From contig NZ_CP022203.1 in NCBI RefSeq assembly GCF_002305895.1, positions 1,032,501-1,096,500 on the forward strand: a stretch of 64,000 nucleotides of DNA, in the 5' to 3' direction. Positions 1-7,782 of this stretch are shown here, piece by piece. The notes below the pieces were generated by a model. That model saw only the letters and a program-made list of their open reading frames with translations, had not been told where the DNA came from and made no database searches. This DNA comes from Corallococcus macrosporus DSM 14697. Lineage in GTDB: Bacteria; Myxococcota; Myxococcia; Myxococcales; Myxococcaceae. How positions within the stretch are numbered: the stretch's first letter is position 1; every line of letters begins with the position of its first letter. A program made the translations under genes and the position numbers.

Positions 1-238
1 CGGCGTAGCCGCCCAGCGTGCCCGCGCGCTCGGCGAACTCGTCAGCCTGCTTGCGGACGTGCTTGGCCAGGTCGTCGAACAGCTCATGGCGGCTGTAGAA
101 GTGCCGGCCGCGGATGTTCCAGTGCGCTTGCTTGATTTGCCAATGCAGGTCGATGGAGTCGGCCAACAGGGTGTTGAGCGAGTCGATGAGCTCCTCGCGG
201 GCCTCGGTGGGGAGATTCACATGGCTTGGAAAGTTCAT
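1..238 (-). CDS. Dps/ferritin-like DNA starvation protection protein (3' end beyond window)
   Basis: The 79 visible N-terminal residues match the Dps family: a leading helix with ADSIDLHWQIKQAHWNIRG, then a segment like HELFDDLAKHVRKQADEFAERAGTLGG. In Dps dodecamers the His and Asp of these helices form the intersubunit ferroxidase site, which oxidises Fe2+ and shields DNA in stationary phase. The ATG at 238 is the only good start, and the conserved helix begins about 25 residues in, as is usual. The C-terminal half lies outside the window, so the second half of the four-helix bundle cannot be checked. The gene is transcribed away from the divergent DUF4442 gene at 335. Family assignment is firm; a specific ferroxidase activity is inferred. 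Confidence 0.85.
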   Translation of the reverse strand, partial: MNFPSHVNLPTEAREELIDSLNTLLADSIDLHWQIKQAHWNIRGRHFYSRHELFDDLAKHVRKQADEFAERAGTLGGYA

Positions 239-334
239 GGTGTCCAAGGTGGGGATTCCTCCCGGGAATGCCAGTCCACCCCTGACGCCTGAGGGGCAGG
301 CGGCCAGCCTCGCGGCCGGTATGATGGGGGGACC

Positions 335-826
335 ATGCTTGCTCTCGACCTCGTGGAACGGCTGCGCCAGGTGTCTCCCAGCGCGGCGAACGCGCTGCTG
401 ACCGTGGCGGTGAAGAACATCATCCCCCTGTCGGCGGTGATGGGCATCCGGGTGGAGGACGCGTCGGACGCCCGGGCGCAGGCGTCGGTGCCGCTGAAGC
501 GGCGCACGCGCAACCACGTGAAGAGCGTGTACCTGGGCGTGCAGGTGACGGTGATGGAGCTGACGATGGGCCTGTGGCTCTTCCGCCGCTTTCCGCCGGG
601 CCGCTACCTGGCGCTGGTGAACGAGCTCCAGGTGTCCTTCCACGCCAAGGCCAAGGGCGGCGTGCGGGCCATCTGCGAGCCGTCTCCCGACGTGTTCAAC
701 ACCCTGGACGCGGCGCTCCAGCAGAAGGGGGACAAGGCCCGCGAATGGATTCCCGTCCGCCTGGAGGACTTCGAGGGCACCCACATCGCGGATGCCCGCT
801 TCCTGGCGGTGATGAAGAAAGCCTGA
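335..826 (+). CDS. DUF4442 (hotdog-fold, thioesterase-like) protein
   Basis: This 163-residue protein resembles the DUF4442 family, hotdog-fold proteins related to acyl-CoA thioesterases. Supporting features are the core RRTRNHVKSVYLGVQ, the alternating strand pattern, the G-rich central helix (MELTMGLWLFRR) and the length. In this fold the substrate is normally an acyl thioester, but no catalytic Asp/Glu can be assigned with confidence, so the reaction is unknown. There is no signal peptide, so it is probably cytosolic. The ATG at 335 follows a G-rich stretch that can act as a ribosome site. It is divergent from the Dps-like gene and lies 50 bp before a kinase gene on the same strand. Confidence 0.7.
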   Translation: MLALDLVERLRQVSPSAANALLTVAVKNIIPLSAVMGIRVEDASDARAQASVPLKRRTRNHVKSVYLGVQVTVMELTMGLWLFRRFPPGRYLALVNELQVSFHAKAKGGVRAICEPSPDVFNTLDAALQQKGDKAREWIPVRLEDFEGTHIADARFLAVMKKA

Positions 827-876
827 CCGCGGCGGAGTTGTGCGCACCCATCACGGGATGGGTTAATCACAGCCGA

Positions 877-3800
877 ATGCGCCCAGAGCATGAAGCGGAG
901 CTGTACATCGCCGTGGCCGAAGGGCTCGTCGACGAGGCGCACGTCTCCGCCCTGCGCGAGGAGGCCTTGCGCCAGCAGCAGAGCCCGTTGTCGCTGTTGG
1001 CGCACCGGCGCGCGCTCTCCCAGGAGACGCTCGCCTCGCTCCAGCGAATCGCCGCGGACGTGGCCCGGCGAGGCGACCCCGCACCGGAGGGCGCGGCGAC
1101 GCTGGAGGGCGTACCCGCCACGGTGGCGCAGGCGCCAGGGGCGCCCGTCTTCCCCGTGCCGGGCTGGGAGCGCTACCAGGGGATACGCTTCCTCGGGCAG
1201 GGCGGCATGGGGCAGGTCTTCCTCGCCCGGGATTTGCGCCTGCACCGCGACGTGGCGCTCAAGTTCGTTCGCAGCGACACCGGGACGGACTTCCGCCGCT
1301 CGCTCCTGGAGGCCCGGGCGCAGGCCCGGGTCGACCACGAGCGCGTCTGCCAGGTGTACGAGGTGGGCGAGGTGGATGGCCGCCCGTACATCGCCATGCA
1401 GTTCATCGATGGCCAGCCGCTCCATCAGGCCGCCGACGCGCTGGGCATCGAGCAGAAGGTGGTGCTGCTCCGGGACGCCGCGGAGGGGGTCCAGGCCGCC
1501 CACCGCGCCGGCCTCATCCACCGCGACATCAAGCCCTCCAACATCCTCGTCGAGCGCGCCGAGGACGGGCGCCTCAAGCCCTACGTCATGGACTTCGGGC
1601 TGGCGCGGGACTGGCGGGAGCTGGACGCCACCGCCACCGGGGCGATGGCGGGCACCCCGCACTACATGGCGCCGGAGCAGGCGCGCGGCGAGGTGCGCCG
1701 GTTGGACCGCCGCGCGGACGTCTACAGCCTCGGCGCCACGCTCTACCACCTGCTGACCGGCCAGTTCCCCATCCCGGGGGACAACGCGCTGGAGGTGCTC
1801 AGCCGCATCGCCACCGCGGAGCCGCGCCCGCCCCGTGCCTGGGAGCCGGACATCCCGGTGGACCTCGAGGCCATCGTGCTCAAGTGCCTCGAGAAGGAGC
1901 GCTCGGCGCGCTACGACTCGCCGCGCGCGCTCGTGGAGGACCTGGACCGCTTCCTGGCCGGCGAGCCGGTGCGGGCGCGCCCCGCGGGCTGGGCGTACCG
2001 GCTGCGGAAGAAGGCACGCAAGCACCGCGTCGTGGTGGGCGTGGCCGGCGCGGCGCTCGTGGCCGTCTCGCTGGCGCTGGGCTGGGCCAGCTACACCTCC
2101 AGCCAGTCCTCCCAACGTGAGCAGTGGGTCCGCCGCTTCACGGAGAAGGCCAACCACATCGAGGCCCTCGCCCGCTACTCCGCCCTCTCGCGCCTTCACG
2201 ACACGCGCGCCGACCGCCAGGAGATTCGGGACGCCATGGCCGCGCTGGAGGCGGAGGTTGGAGAGGCCAGCGCGCTCGCGGTGGGGCCGGGGCACGACGC
2301 GCTGGGGCATGGCCTGCTCGCGCTGGGGGAGGACGCGGCCGCCTTGAAGCACCTGGAGGCGGCCTGGGCCAGCGGCTTCCACGCGCCACGCACCGCCTGG
2401 GCGATGGCGCTCGTGCTGGGGCACCTGTACCAGGACGGGCTGCGCGAGGCGGAGCGCCTGCGCATCCCCGAGCGGCGGGAGGCGCGCGTGGCCGAGCTGC
2501 GCCGCCTCTACCGGGACCCGGCGCTGGAGTACCTGCGTCAGAGCCAGGGCGCGAACGTGTCCTCGCCCGAGTACCTGGCCGCGCTCATCGCCTTCTACGA
2601 GGACCGGCTCGATGATGCGCTGGCCCGGCTGGACGCCATGGGCCCGCCCCGCGCCTGGTTCCATGAAGCGCTCCAGCTTCGTGGCGACATCCTCCGGACC
2701 CGCGCCAGCCGGCGCTGGAACCAGGGGGACCGGGACGGCGCGCGCGCCGACTTCGACAGCGGGCGCCGCGCGTATGTCACGGCGATTGACGTCGCGCAGA
2801 GCGTCCCCCGCCTGCACCTGGCGCTGGCGGAGCTGGAGTTCGACGTGCTGCTGATGGAGCTGTATGGCCAGGGGGACATCCACCCGCCCTTCCAGCGAGG
2901 CACGGAGGCGGTGGCGCGCGCGCTCCGCGTCCTGCCGGACTCCGTCGACGCCCGCATCCTGGAGTCGGGCTTCCACCGCCGCCTGGCGGAGGAGCAGGTG
3001 TACCTGGGCGCGGACGCCGAGGCGTCGCTGCGCAAGGCCGTTGACGCCGCGCGCGCCGCGCTGAGCCTGGCGCCCACGTCGACGTTGGCCCGGGTGCAGT
3101 TGGGCCGCTCCTACTGGGCCTGGGGCCAGTTCCTTCAGCAGCGCAACCAGGACCCGCGCGAGAAGCTGACCCTGGCGAGCGCGGAGTTCGAGCACGTCCC
3201 CGCGGAGGAGCGGAACTACGAGCTCTACCTCAACCTGGGCCTCCTCTTCGGCACCTGGGCCGCCTACGAGCAGCAGCAGGGCGAGGACCCGCTGCCGCAC
3301 CTCGACCAGGCCATGGCCGCGTATGCGGCGGCGACCCGGCTGGACGCGCGGCTGCCCGATGCGTGGATCAACCTGGGCAGCGCGTACCTCAACCGGGCCA
3401 CCCATCCCAGGAGCCGGGCCCCGGACTCGGACCTGACGCAGGCCCGGGAGGCGCTCGACAAGGCGCGCGCGCTGAACCCCCAGCACGTGGCCTCCTACTT
3501 CTTCGGGGCGCAGGTAGAGGAGGCCTCGGCGAAGCGGCGCCGCGCGCGTGGCGAGGACGCCCGGCCCGACCTGGCCCGGGCGCTCGCGCGGTACCAGCAG
3601 GGGAGCGTCATCAATCCCCAGCTCCCGCAGCTCCTGAACGGCGCGGGCCTGGTGCTGCTCGAACAGGCGAAGGAGGCCTGGGCGCGGGGCGAGGCGCCGG
3701 CCGCGCTGATGGAAGAGGCCCAGGCGGCCCTGGAGCGGGCCATCACCGCGGCCCCGCAGCAGGGCTTCGCGTACCACAACGTCAGCGAGGTGCTGCTCCA

Positions 3801-4545
3801 GCGCGCGACCTGGCAGCAGCGGCTCGGTGAGTCCCCGGCCGCGAGCCTCCGCGCGGCGATGGCGTCGTCACGCGAGGCCATCGAGCGGCTCTCCGACTTC
3901 GCCCAGCCCTGGACCAACCTGGCCCGGGCCCACGTGGTGTCGGCGCGGGCGGCCTTCGCGCGGCGCGAGGACCCGCTGCCGGAGCTCGACGCCGCGTCGC
4001 GGGCGCTCGCCCAGGCCCTGTCGCGCAGCGGCGGCAAGGCGGAAGGCTGGCAATGGGAGGGCGAGGTCCGAGCGCTGCGGGCCCGCTGGCAGGCCCAGCG
4101 CGGGCGTGGCCGCGGTGAGGAGTTCGCGCAGGCCGCGCGCGCCTTCCAGACGTCCCTGGAGCTGGCGCCAGAGCGGGAGGCGGCGCGGCTGGCGTCCGGC
4201 CGGTTTCATCGGGAGTGGGCCCGCTGGCTCCGGGCACGCGGTGAGCCCGCGGAAGCCGCCGTGGCGCGGGGCCTCGAGGACGTGGAGGCCGCGCTGGCGC
4301 AGCGGCCTGGATGGCCGGAGGCGCGCCTCCTCCAGGGCCAGTTGCTCCTGCTGCGCGCTGACGTCACGGTTCCCCCCGAGGCGCAGGTGGCCTTGCGCCG
4401 TCAGGGACGGGACGCCATCTCCGGCGCCATCGCGGCGAACCCCCACCTTCAGCGCGAGGGCGCGCAGGCGCAGCCGCCCGCCCTCGCGCCGAACCCCAGG
4501 CGTGGCGACGCGGACCGCCCGCTGAAGACGCCGCGCCCGCCGTGA
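877..4545 (+). CDS. Membrane Ser/Thr protein kinase with C-terminal TPR-like repeats
   Basis: This 1222-residue Hanks-type kinase has a glycine loop GQGGMGQVF near residue 107, catalytic HRDIKPSN with Asp near 217, DFG near 239 and GTPHYMAPEQ in the activation segment, so it looks active. A single membrane helix (about 384-408) separates the cytosolic kinase from roughly 800 Ala/Arg/Glu-rich helical residues. That region carries repeated A..L..A/LxP patterns typical of TPR/Sel1-like solenoids, likely a protein-binding or sensing domain outside the inner membrane. The first 95 residues (MRPEHEAELYIAVAEG) are a short helical region common ahead of myxobacterial kinases. I chose ATG 877 because the open frame upstream of it is composed of unlikely residues and overlaps the DUF4442 gene. 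Substrates are unknown. Confidence 0.88.
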   Translation: MRPEHEAELYIAVAEGLVDEAHVSALREEALRQQQSPLSLLAHRRALSQETLASLQRIAADVARRGDPAPEGAATLEGVPATVAQAPGAPVFPVPGWERYQGIRFLGQGGMGQVFLARDLRLHRDVALKFVRSDTGTDFRRSLLEARAQARVDHERVCQVYEVGEVDGRPYIAMQFIDGQPLHQAADALGIEQKVVLLRDAAEGVQAAHRAGLIHRDIKPSNILVERAEDGRLKPYVMDFGLARDWRELDATATGAMAGTPHYMAPEQARGEVRRLDRRADVYSLGATLYHLLTGQFPIPGDNALEVLSRIATAEPRPPRAWEPDIPVDLEAIVLKCLEKERSARYDSPRALVEDLDRFLAGEPVRARPAGWAYRLRKKARKHRVVVGVAGAALVAVSLALGWASYTSSQSSQREQWVRRFTEKANHIEALARYSALSRLHDTRADRQEIRDAMAALEAEVGEASALAVGPGHDALGHGLLALGEDAAALKHLEAAWASGFHAPRTAWAMALVLGHLYQDGLREAERLRIPERREARVAELRRLYRDPALEYLRQSQGANVSSPEYLAALIAFYEDRLDDALARLDAMGPPRAWFHEALQLRGDILRTRASRRWNQGDRDGARADFDSGRRAYVTAIDVAQSVPRLHLALAELEFDVLLMELYGQGDIHPPFQRGTEAVARALRVLPDSVDARILESGFHRRLAEEQVYLGADAEASLRKAVDAARAALSLAPTSTLARVQLGRSYWAWGQFLQQRNQDPREKLTLASAEFEHVPAEERNYELYLNLGLLFGTWAAYEQQQGEDPLPHLDQAMAAYAAATRLDARLPDAWINLGSAYLNRATHPRSRAPDSDLTQAREALDKARALNPQHVASYFFGAQVEEASAKRRRARGEDARPDLARALARYQQGSVINPQLPQLLNGAGLVLLEQAKEAWARGEAPAALMEEAQAALERAITAAPQQGFAYHNVSEVLLQRATWQQRLGESPAASLRAAMASSREAIERLSDFAQPWTNLARAHVVSARAAFARREDPLPELDAASRALAQALSRSGGKAEGWQWEGEVRALRARWQAQRGRGRGEEFAQAARAFQTSLELAPEREAARLASGRFHREWARWLRARGEPAEAAVARGLEDVEAALAQRPGWPEARLLQGQLLLLRADVTVPPEAQVALRRQGRDAISGAIAANPHLQREGAQAQPPALAPNPRRGDADRPLKTPRPP

Positions 4546-4572
4546 GGCAGGCGCGCCCCCTTCGGCTCGCGG

Positions 4573-5502
4573 CTACTGCGCCAGGTCCGGGCGGTAGGTG
4601 GCCAGGGTGCAGCGCATGCGCTGCACCTGCTCCGCGCTGAAGCCCGTCATGCAGGCGTCGTCCGTCAGCTCCATGTAGTTCTGGATGGGGACCGGCACGC
4701 CGCCGCAGCTCGTGATGCCCGCGGTGCACCCCTTGTGGGAGGTGGCGTTGGGCGGGGTGTCGCAGATGCGGTCTCCGGTGGTGTAGCAGGCCGGCGCGGC
4801 GGCCGTGCCGCACCCCGAGTAGTACGTGTGGAACAGGCCCAGGTAGTGGCCCACCTCGTGCGTGACGGTCCGCCCGTTGTGGTACGGCGGGACGGGCCCC
4901 ACCCGGCCGAAGGTCAGCCAATTGATGACCACCCGGTCCCGCGGCTGACCCACGGCGCCCGTGGGGTCCGCGGGGAGGAAGGGCACGTACCCTCGCGAGC
5001 CGCCGACGCTGTTGGTGTAGATGTTCACATAGCGCGTCGGGTCCCAGGCGGTGCTGAGCCAGTAGCTGCCCGTGTCCTGGTACCAGGTCGTGTCGCAGTA
5101 GCGCTGGATGCCCGTCGTCGGATTGCCCGAGGGGTCCACGGTGGCGAGGAAGAACTCGAGCTTGCTATCCACCCCACCTCCCCCCGGAGTGCCGGCCAGC
5201 GCGCGGAAGTCCTCGTTGAGGACCGCGAGCTGGCTGTGGACCAGCGCGTCCGAGACGTTGCCATTCGCGCACGCATTGTCCGCGATGACATGGACCACCA
5301 CCGGGATGCGCAGCACCGTCGTGGGCAGCCACTGAGGGCCGGGGACGGTCGAGTCCAGGGAGCAGTCCGAGGCGGAGGGGGAGAACTTCGCCACCCAGGA
5401 AGGCGCGGGCTCCGGCGAGGCACAGCCGTTGGCGTCGACGGGGTGGGACGCTCCGGACAGGAGGGCCAGGGCCTGACCGACAACCAGGTAAGGGATTGGC
5501 AT
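4573..5502 (-). CDS. M43 (pappalysin/cytophagalysin-type) secreted zinc metalloprotease
   Basis: This 309-residue protein is a metzincin of family M43. It has the zinc site HEVGHYLGLFH, a following GCGTAAAPACYTTGDRICDTP segment rich in paired Cys, and the Met-turn NYMELTDDACM. M43 enzymes are secreted endopeptidases; a hydrophobic N-terminus ending near ASHPVDA suggests export, although the cleavage site is not clean. The gene starts 9 bp after the stop of the cupredoxin-like gene, so the two are most likely co-transcribed from the sigma54 promoter at 5917-5932. That places a secreted protease under the same activator as the putative toxin operon on the other side. The Shine-Dalgarno before ATG 5502 is weak. 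Predatory or nutritional use is inferred from context only. Confidence 0.85.
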   Translation of the reverse strand: MPIPYLVVGQALALLSGASHPVDANGCASPEPAPSWVAKFSPSASDCSLDSTVPGPQWLPTTVLRIPVVVHVIADNACANGNVSDALVHSQLAVLNEDFRALAGTPGGGGVDSKLEFFLATVDPSGNPTTGIQRYCDTTWYQDTGSYWLSTAWDPTRYVNIYTNSVGGSRGYVPFLPADPTGAVGQPRDRVVINWLTFGRVGPVPPYHNGRTVTHEVGHYLGLFHTYYSGCGTAAAPACYTTGDRICDTPPNATSHKGCTAGITSCGGVPVPIQNYMELTDDACMTGFSAEQVQRMRCTLATYRPDLAQ

Positions 5503-5511
5503 TGGTACTTT

Positions 5512-5871
5512 CTAGCAGGTCTGGGTTCCCCGGTTGACGGTGATGGTCCCGTTCATGGGTTCCAGGCTGTCGCGCGAGTTCTTGAGCAGGAGGGTGTATG
5601 TCGTTCGCTCCGCGGACTGGGAGACGGTCAACGTCCGGCTCTGGTGCGTGTCTCCATTCGGGATGAGGAAGTCATCCGAACCAAAGAGCGAGTGGTCCGG
5701 AAGGCCGTCCTTCAGGACATGCAAGTGCTGATTCAGCTCGGTGCTCCCGAGAAACTCCACCGTGTCGCCCGGGCTGACCGTCAGCGACTTGGGATGGAAC
5801 CCGGTTCGGGTGCACTTGATGTGGTGGTGGGGGTGGGACTCCGTCCCAGGGGGCGTCTGTCGGGCAATCAT
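5512..5871 (-). CDS. Degenerate cupredoxin-fold protein
   Basis: The C-terminal 90 residues have the pattern of a plastocyanin-like domain: GFHPKSLTVSPGDTVEF (strand pair at the N-terminus of blue copper proteins), NQHLHVL where the first His ligand normally lies, and a closing TYTLLL..SLEPMNGTITV. In true cupredoxins the closing strand reads Y-x-C-x-x-H..M-x-G-x-I/V. Here the Cys and second His are replaced, so type-1 copper binding is unlikely. An upstream in-frame ATG at 5916 lies directly against the sigma54 promoter and would precede the expected transcript start, so I place the start at ATG 5871, preceded by AGAGG. No signal peptide is seen. It is first gene of a likely operon with the M43 protease. 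Function unknown. Confidence 0.65.
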   Translation of the reverse strand: MIARQTPPGTESHPHHHIKCTRTGFHPKSLTVSPGDTVEFLGSTELNQHLHVLKDGLPDHSLFGSDDFLIPNGDTHQSRTLTVSQSAERTTYTLLLKNSRDSLEPMNGTITVNRGTQTC

Positions 5872-5916
5872 GGGCCTCTGCCTTTGCGTGTCGTGGACCA
5901 CTTTCATGCCAGACAT

Positions 5917-5932
5917 AGCAACGCGTGTGCCA
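5917..5932 (-). promoter_or_regulatory. sigma54 (-24/-12) promoter for cupredoxin-like/M43 operon
   Basis: Read on the minus strand the sequence is TGGCACACGCGTTGCT, which has the invariant GG-N10-GC and matches the consensus TGGCAC-N5-TTGCW at nearly every defined position. It lies between the stop of the activator gene (5945) and the cupredoxin-like gene. The predicted transcript start is near 5907, which affects the choice of translation start. Confidence 0.75.
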
Positions 5933-5944
5933 CGGTTTGGGAGG

Positions 5945-7573
5945 TCAGCGTTCGTTCCCCCCCAGGCCCAGCTCCTTCACGCGGCGCGCGAGCGCCTTGC
6001 GTGAGACCTGGAGTCGCCGTGTCATGGCGTCCAGGTCCCCCTGACATTCGTGATGGGCGCGGGCGATTTCCGCTTCACTCAACCTGCCCGCGGTGCGGAT
6101 GTTCGGGTGACGTTGAATCAAGTCATAGAGGGAGGCCCGCGCGATGCCCAGCCGGTCGGCGGTGGGGTTCAGGTCCCAGGCGCACTCCCGGAGCGCCGCG
6201 ACCAGCTCGGCCTCGGTGATGTCGGAGGCCTTGCGGCGCTTCACCTCCGGGGCGGCGGGCGCCGCGGGGGGAGGGGAGGGCGGACCTGGGCTCGCGGCGG
6301 ACGGCGCGGACAGCTCCCGTTCGAGCTCCGCGTCGAGCCGCAGGCTGGGCTGGTCCCGGTTGTCGATGACGAGCCGCCGCGTCACGTTGCGCAACTGCCG
6401 GATGTTGCCCGGCCACGCGTAGCGCACCAGCCTCGAGGCCAGCCCCACCGGCAGCCAGGGCTCGGCGGAGGCGTCCCCCGCGTGGAGGCGGCTCGCCGCG
6501 CCCAGCGCGCGCAGCTCCTGCTGGGCGAAGTGGTGGAAGAGCAGCCCGATGTCCTCCCGGCGCTCCCGCAGGGGCGGGACGCGAATCACATACCCGGCGA
6601 GCCGGTGCAGCAGCGGCGCCTTGAACCGCCCCTCGTCGATTTGCGCCTCCAACCGCGCGTCCGTGGCCGCGAGCAGCCGGACGTCCACCTTCACCGGCCC
6701 ATGGGCCCCCACCGGGAAGAACTCGCCCGTCTCCAGGACGCGCAGGAGCATCACCTGCACCTCGGGGGGCGCCTCGCCCACCTCGTCCAGGAACAGCGTC
6801 CCGCCGTCCGCGGCCAGGAAGACGCCTTTCTGGTCCCGCACGGCGCCGGTGAAGGCCCCCTTGCGCGCGCCGAACAGCTCCGCCGCCGCCAGCTCCTTGG
6901 GAATGGCGCCCAGGTTCAGGCTGAGGAAGGGCCGCTGCCGCCGGGCGCTGTGCTCGTGGACGGCCCGGGCAATCAATTCCTTGCCCGCCCCCGTCTCGCC
7001 CCGGATGAGCACCGGGACGACGAGGTCCGCCACCTGCGCGATGCGCTGGCGCACGCGCTGGAGGCCCAGGCTCGTCCCCACCATGTCGAGCGCGGCCAGC
7101 GAGCCCTCGAGGCCCGGCTCCGCCAGGTGCAGCACCAGGCCCACGCGTCCGCCCAGCTCCAACGTGACACCGTCGGTGACTTCCTCGGCGCTGAGCTCCC
7201 GGACGCCCTGGAGCGGCGCGCCCGCGACGATGACCTGACTGCCCTCGCCAGGGTCCAACAGGATGCGCCCCTCCGGCCCTGGGATGAACCGCAGCGGCTT
7301 GCGGCTCAGGAAGGGGTCCGCCAGCGGCCCGCCAAGCTGTTCTCCCGGCGGCGTGAAGTCCGGGGCATTGCGGGACAGGGCCACCTCCCGTCCGTCCGCC
7401 AGCGCTTCCAGCAGGCAGCGCTCGCCCACCCGGTAGGGCCTGGGGTGCGCGAACAGGGTCAGCGCCGGGACGTGTTCGGCGCGTCGCTCCGGCCCGCGCC
7501 GGACGGGGCTGTCCGCGGTGGTGACATCCGCTGACGCCTTCGCTCGCATCACGCCCGGGGCCTTCGTGTGCAT
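5945..7573 (-). CDS. sigma54-dependent enhancer-binding protein with FHA-like domain and tandem Fis-type HTHs
   Basis: This 542-residue transcription activator has three parts. Residues about 45-150 look like a divergent FHA domain (phosphothreonine-binding fold), which in myxobacterial activators links the protein to Ser/Thr kinases. Residues about 163-400 form the AAA+ domain, with Walker A GETGAGKE (192-199), the sigma54-contacting GAFTGA loop (239-244), Walker B GGTLFLDE (258-265) and the WPGNIRQLRN helix. The C-terminus carries two consecutive Fis-like helix-turn-helix units (AADRLGIARASLYDLI-type, then a second ending RRVKELGL) separated from the AAA+ part by a Pro/Ala linker. It is flanked by two sigma54 promoters reading outward, and paired dyads lie just upstream of its own start. 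It most likely activates both operons and may control itself. Confidence 0.9.
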   Translation of the reverse strand: MHTKAPGVMRAKASADVTTADSPVRRGPERRAEHVPALTLFAHPRPYRVGERCLLEALADGREVALSRNAPDFTPPGEQLGGPLADPFLSRKPLRFIPGPEGRILLDPGEGSQVIVAGAPLQGVRELSAEEVTDGVTLELGGRVGLVLHLAEPGLEGSLAALDMVGTSLGLQRVRQRIAQVADLVVPVLIRGETGAGKELIARAVHEHSARRQRPFLSLNLGAIPKELAAAELFGARKGAFTGAVRDQKGVFLAADGGTLFLDEVGEAPPEVQVMLLRVLETGEFFPVGAHGPVKVDVRLLAATDARLEAQIDEGRFKAPLLHRLAGYVIRVPPLRERREDIGLLFHHFAQQELRALGAASRLHAGDASAEPWLPVGLASRLVRYAWPGNIRQLRNVTRRLVIDNRDQPSLRLDAELERELSAPSAASPGPPSPPPAAPAAPEVKRRKASDITEAELVAALRECAWDLNPTADRLGIARASLYDLIQRHPNIRTAGRLSEAEIARAHHECQGDLDAMTRRLQVSRKALARRVKELGLGGNER

Positions 7574-7591
7574 ACCGGGCTCACTCTACGC

Positions 7592-7624
7592 CCGATATGT
7601 CGGCGACACCCGCCGATATGTCGG
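7592..7624. promoter_or_regulatory. Paired 12-bp dyads, probable activator binding sites (UAS)
   Basis: Two exact copies of CCGATATGTCGG lie at 7592-7603 and 7613-7624, a spacing of 21 bp, which is two helical turns. Each copy is an imperfect palindrome (CCGA..TCGG). They start 19 bp upstream of the activator gene (start 7573) and end about 60 bp upstream of the sigma54 promoter at 7684-7701, the usual position for an enhancer. That the neighbouring activator binds here is inferred. Confidence 0.65.
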
Positions 7625-7683
7625 TGGCCCTCCGAAGCCTCACGCGCCGCGAGGTCCTCGCTGGGGCGACGGGCTGGAGATGT

Positions 7684-7701
7684 CTGGCATGTCATGTGCT
7701 C
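7684..7701 (+). promoter_or_regulatory. sigma54 (-24/-12) promoter for the putative toxin operon
   Basis: TGGCATGTCATGTGCT has GG at 7686-7687 and GC at 7698-7699, the required N10 spacing, and agrees with TGGCAC-N5-TTGCW at most positions. The next gene starts at 7783, leaving a leader of about 70 nt. The paired dyads lie upstream at enhancer distance. Confidence 0.72.
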
Positions 7702-7782
7702 AAGCCTGGCGGCGCGGCGCGCTGGCTGCTGTCCGGGCGCCGTCCACCCACGCACTCCCGTGACAGCACTCAAGGAACGGCC

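Noticed and set aside
574-876. In-frame extension of the first kinase back into the DUF4442 gene.
   Set aside because: The extension is Pro/Gly/Arg-rich shadow sequence of the DUF4442 gene; the normal kinase head starts at 877.
604-3777. A 1057-codon minus-strand open frame opposite the first kinase gene.
   Set aside because: Composition is Arg/Leu/Gly/Ala-rich without domain motifs; the plus strand encodes a clear kinase. It is a by-product of high G+C codon use.
7597-7782. In-frame N-terminal extension of the first toxin-like gene.
   Set aside because: It would run over the sigma54 promoter and the second dyad, contains HTSRD/RRPPT-type sequence unlike its paralogues, and lacks a ribosome site; AAGGAA precedes ATG 7783.
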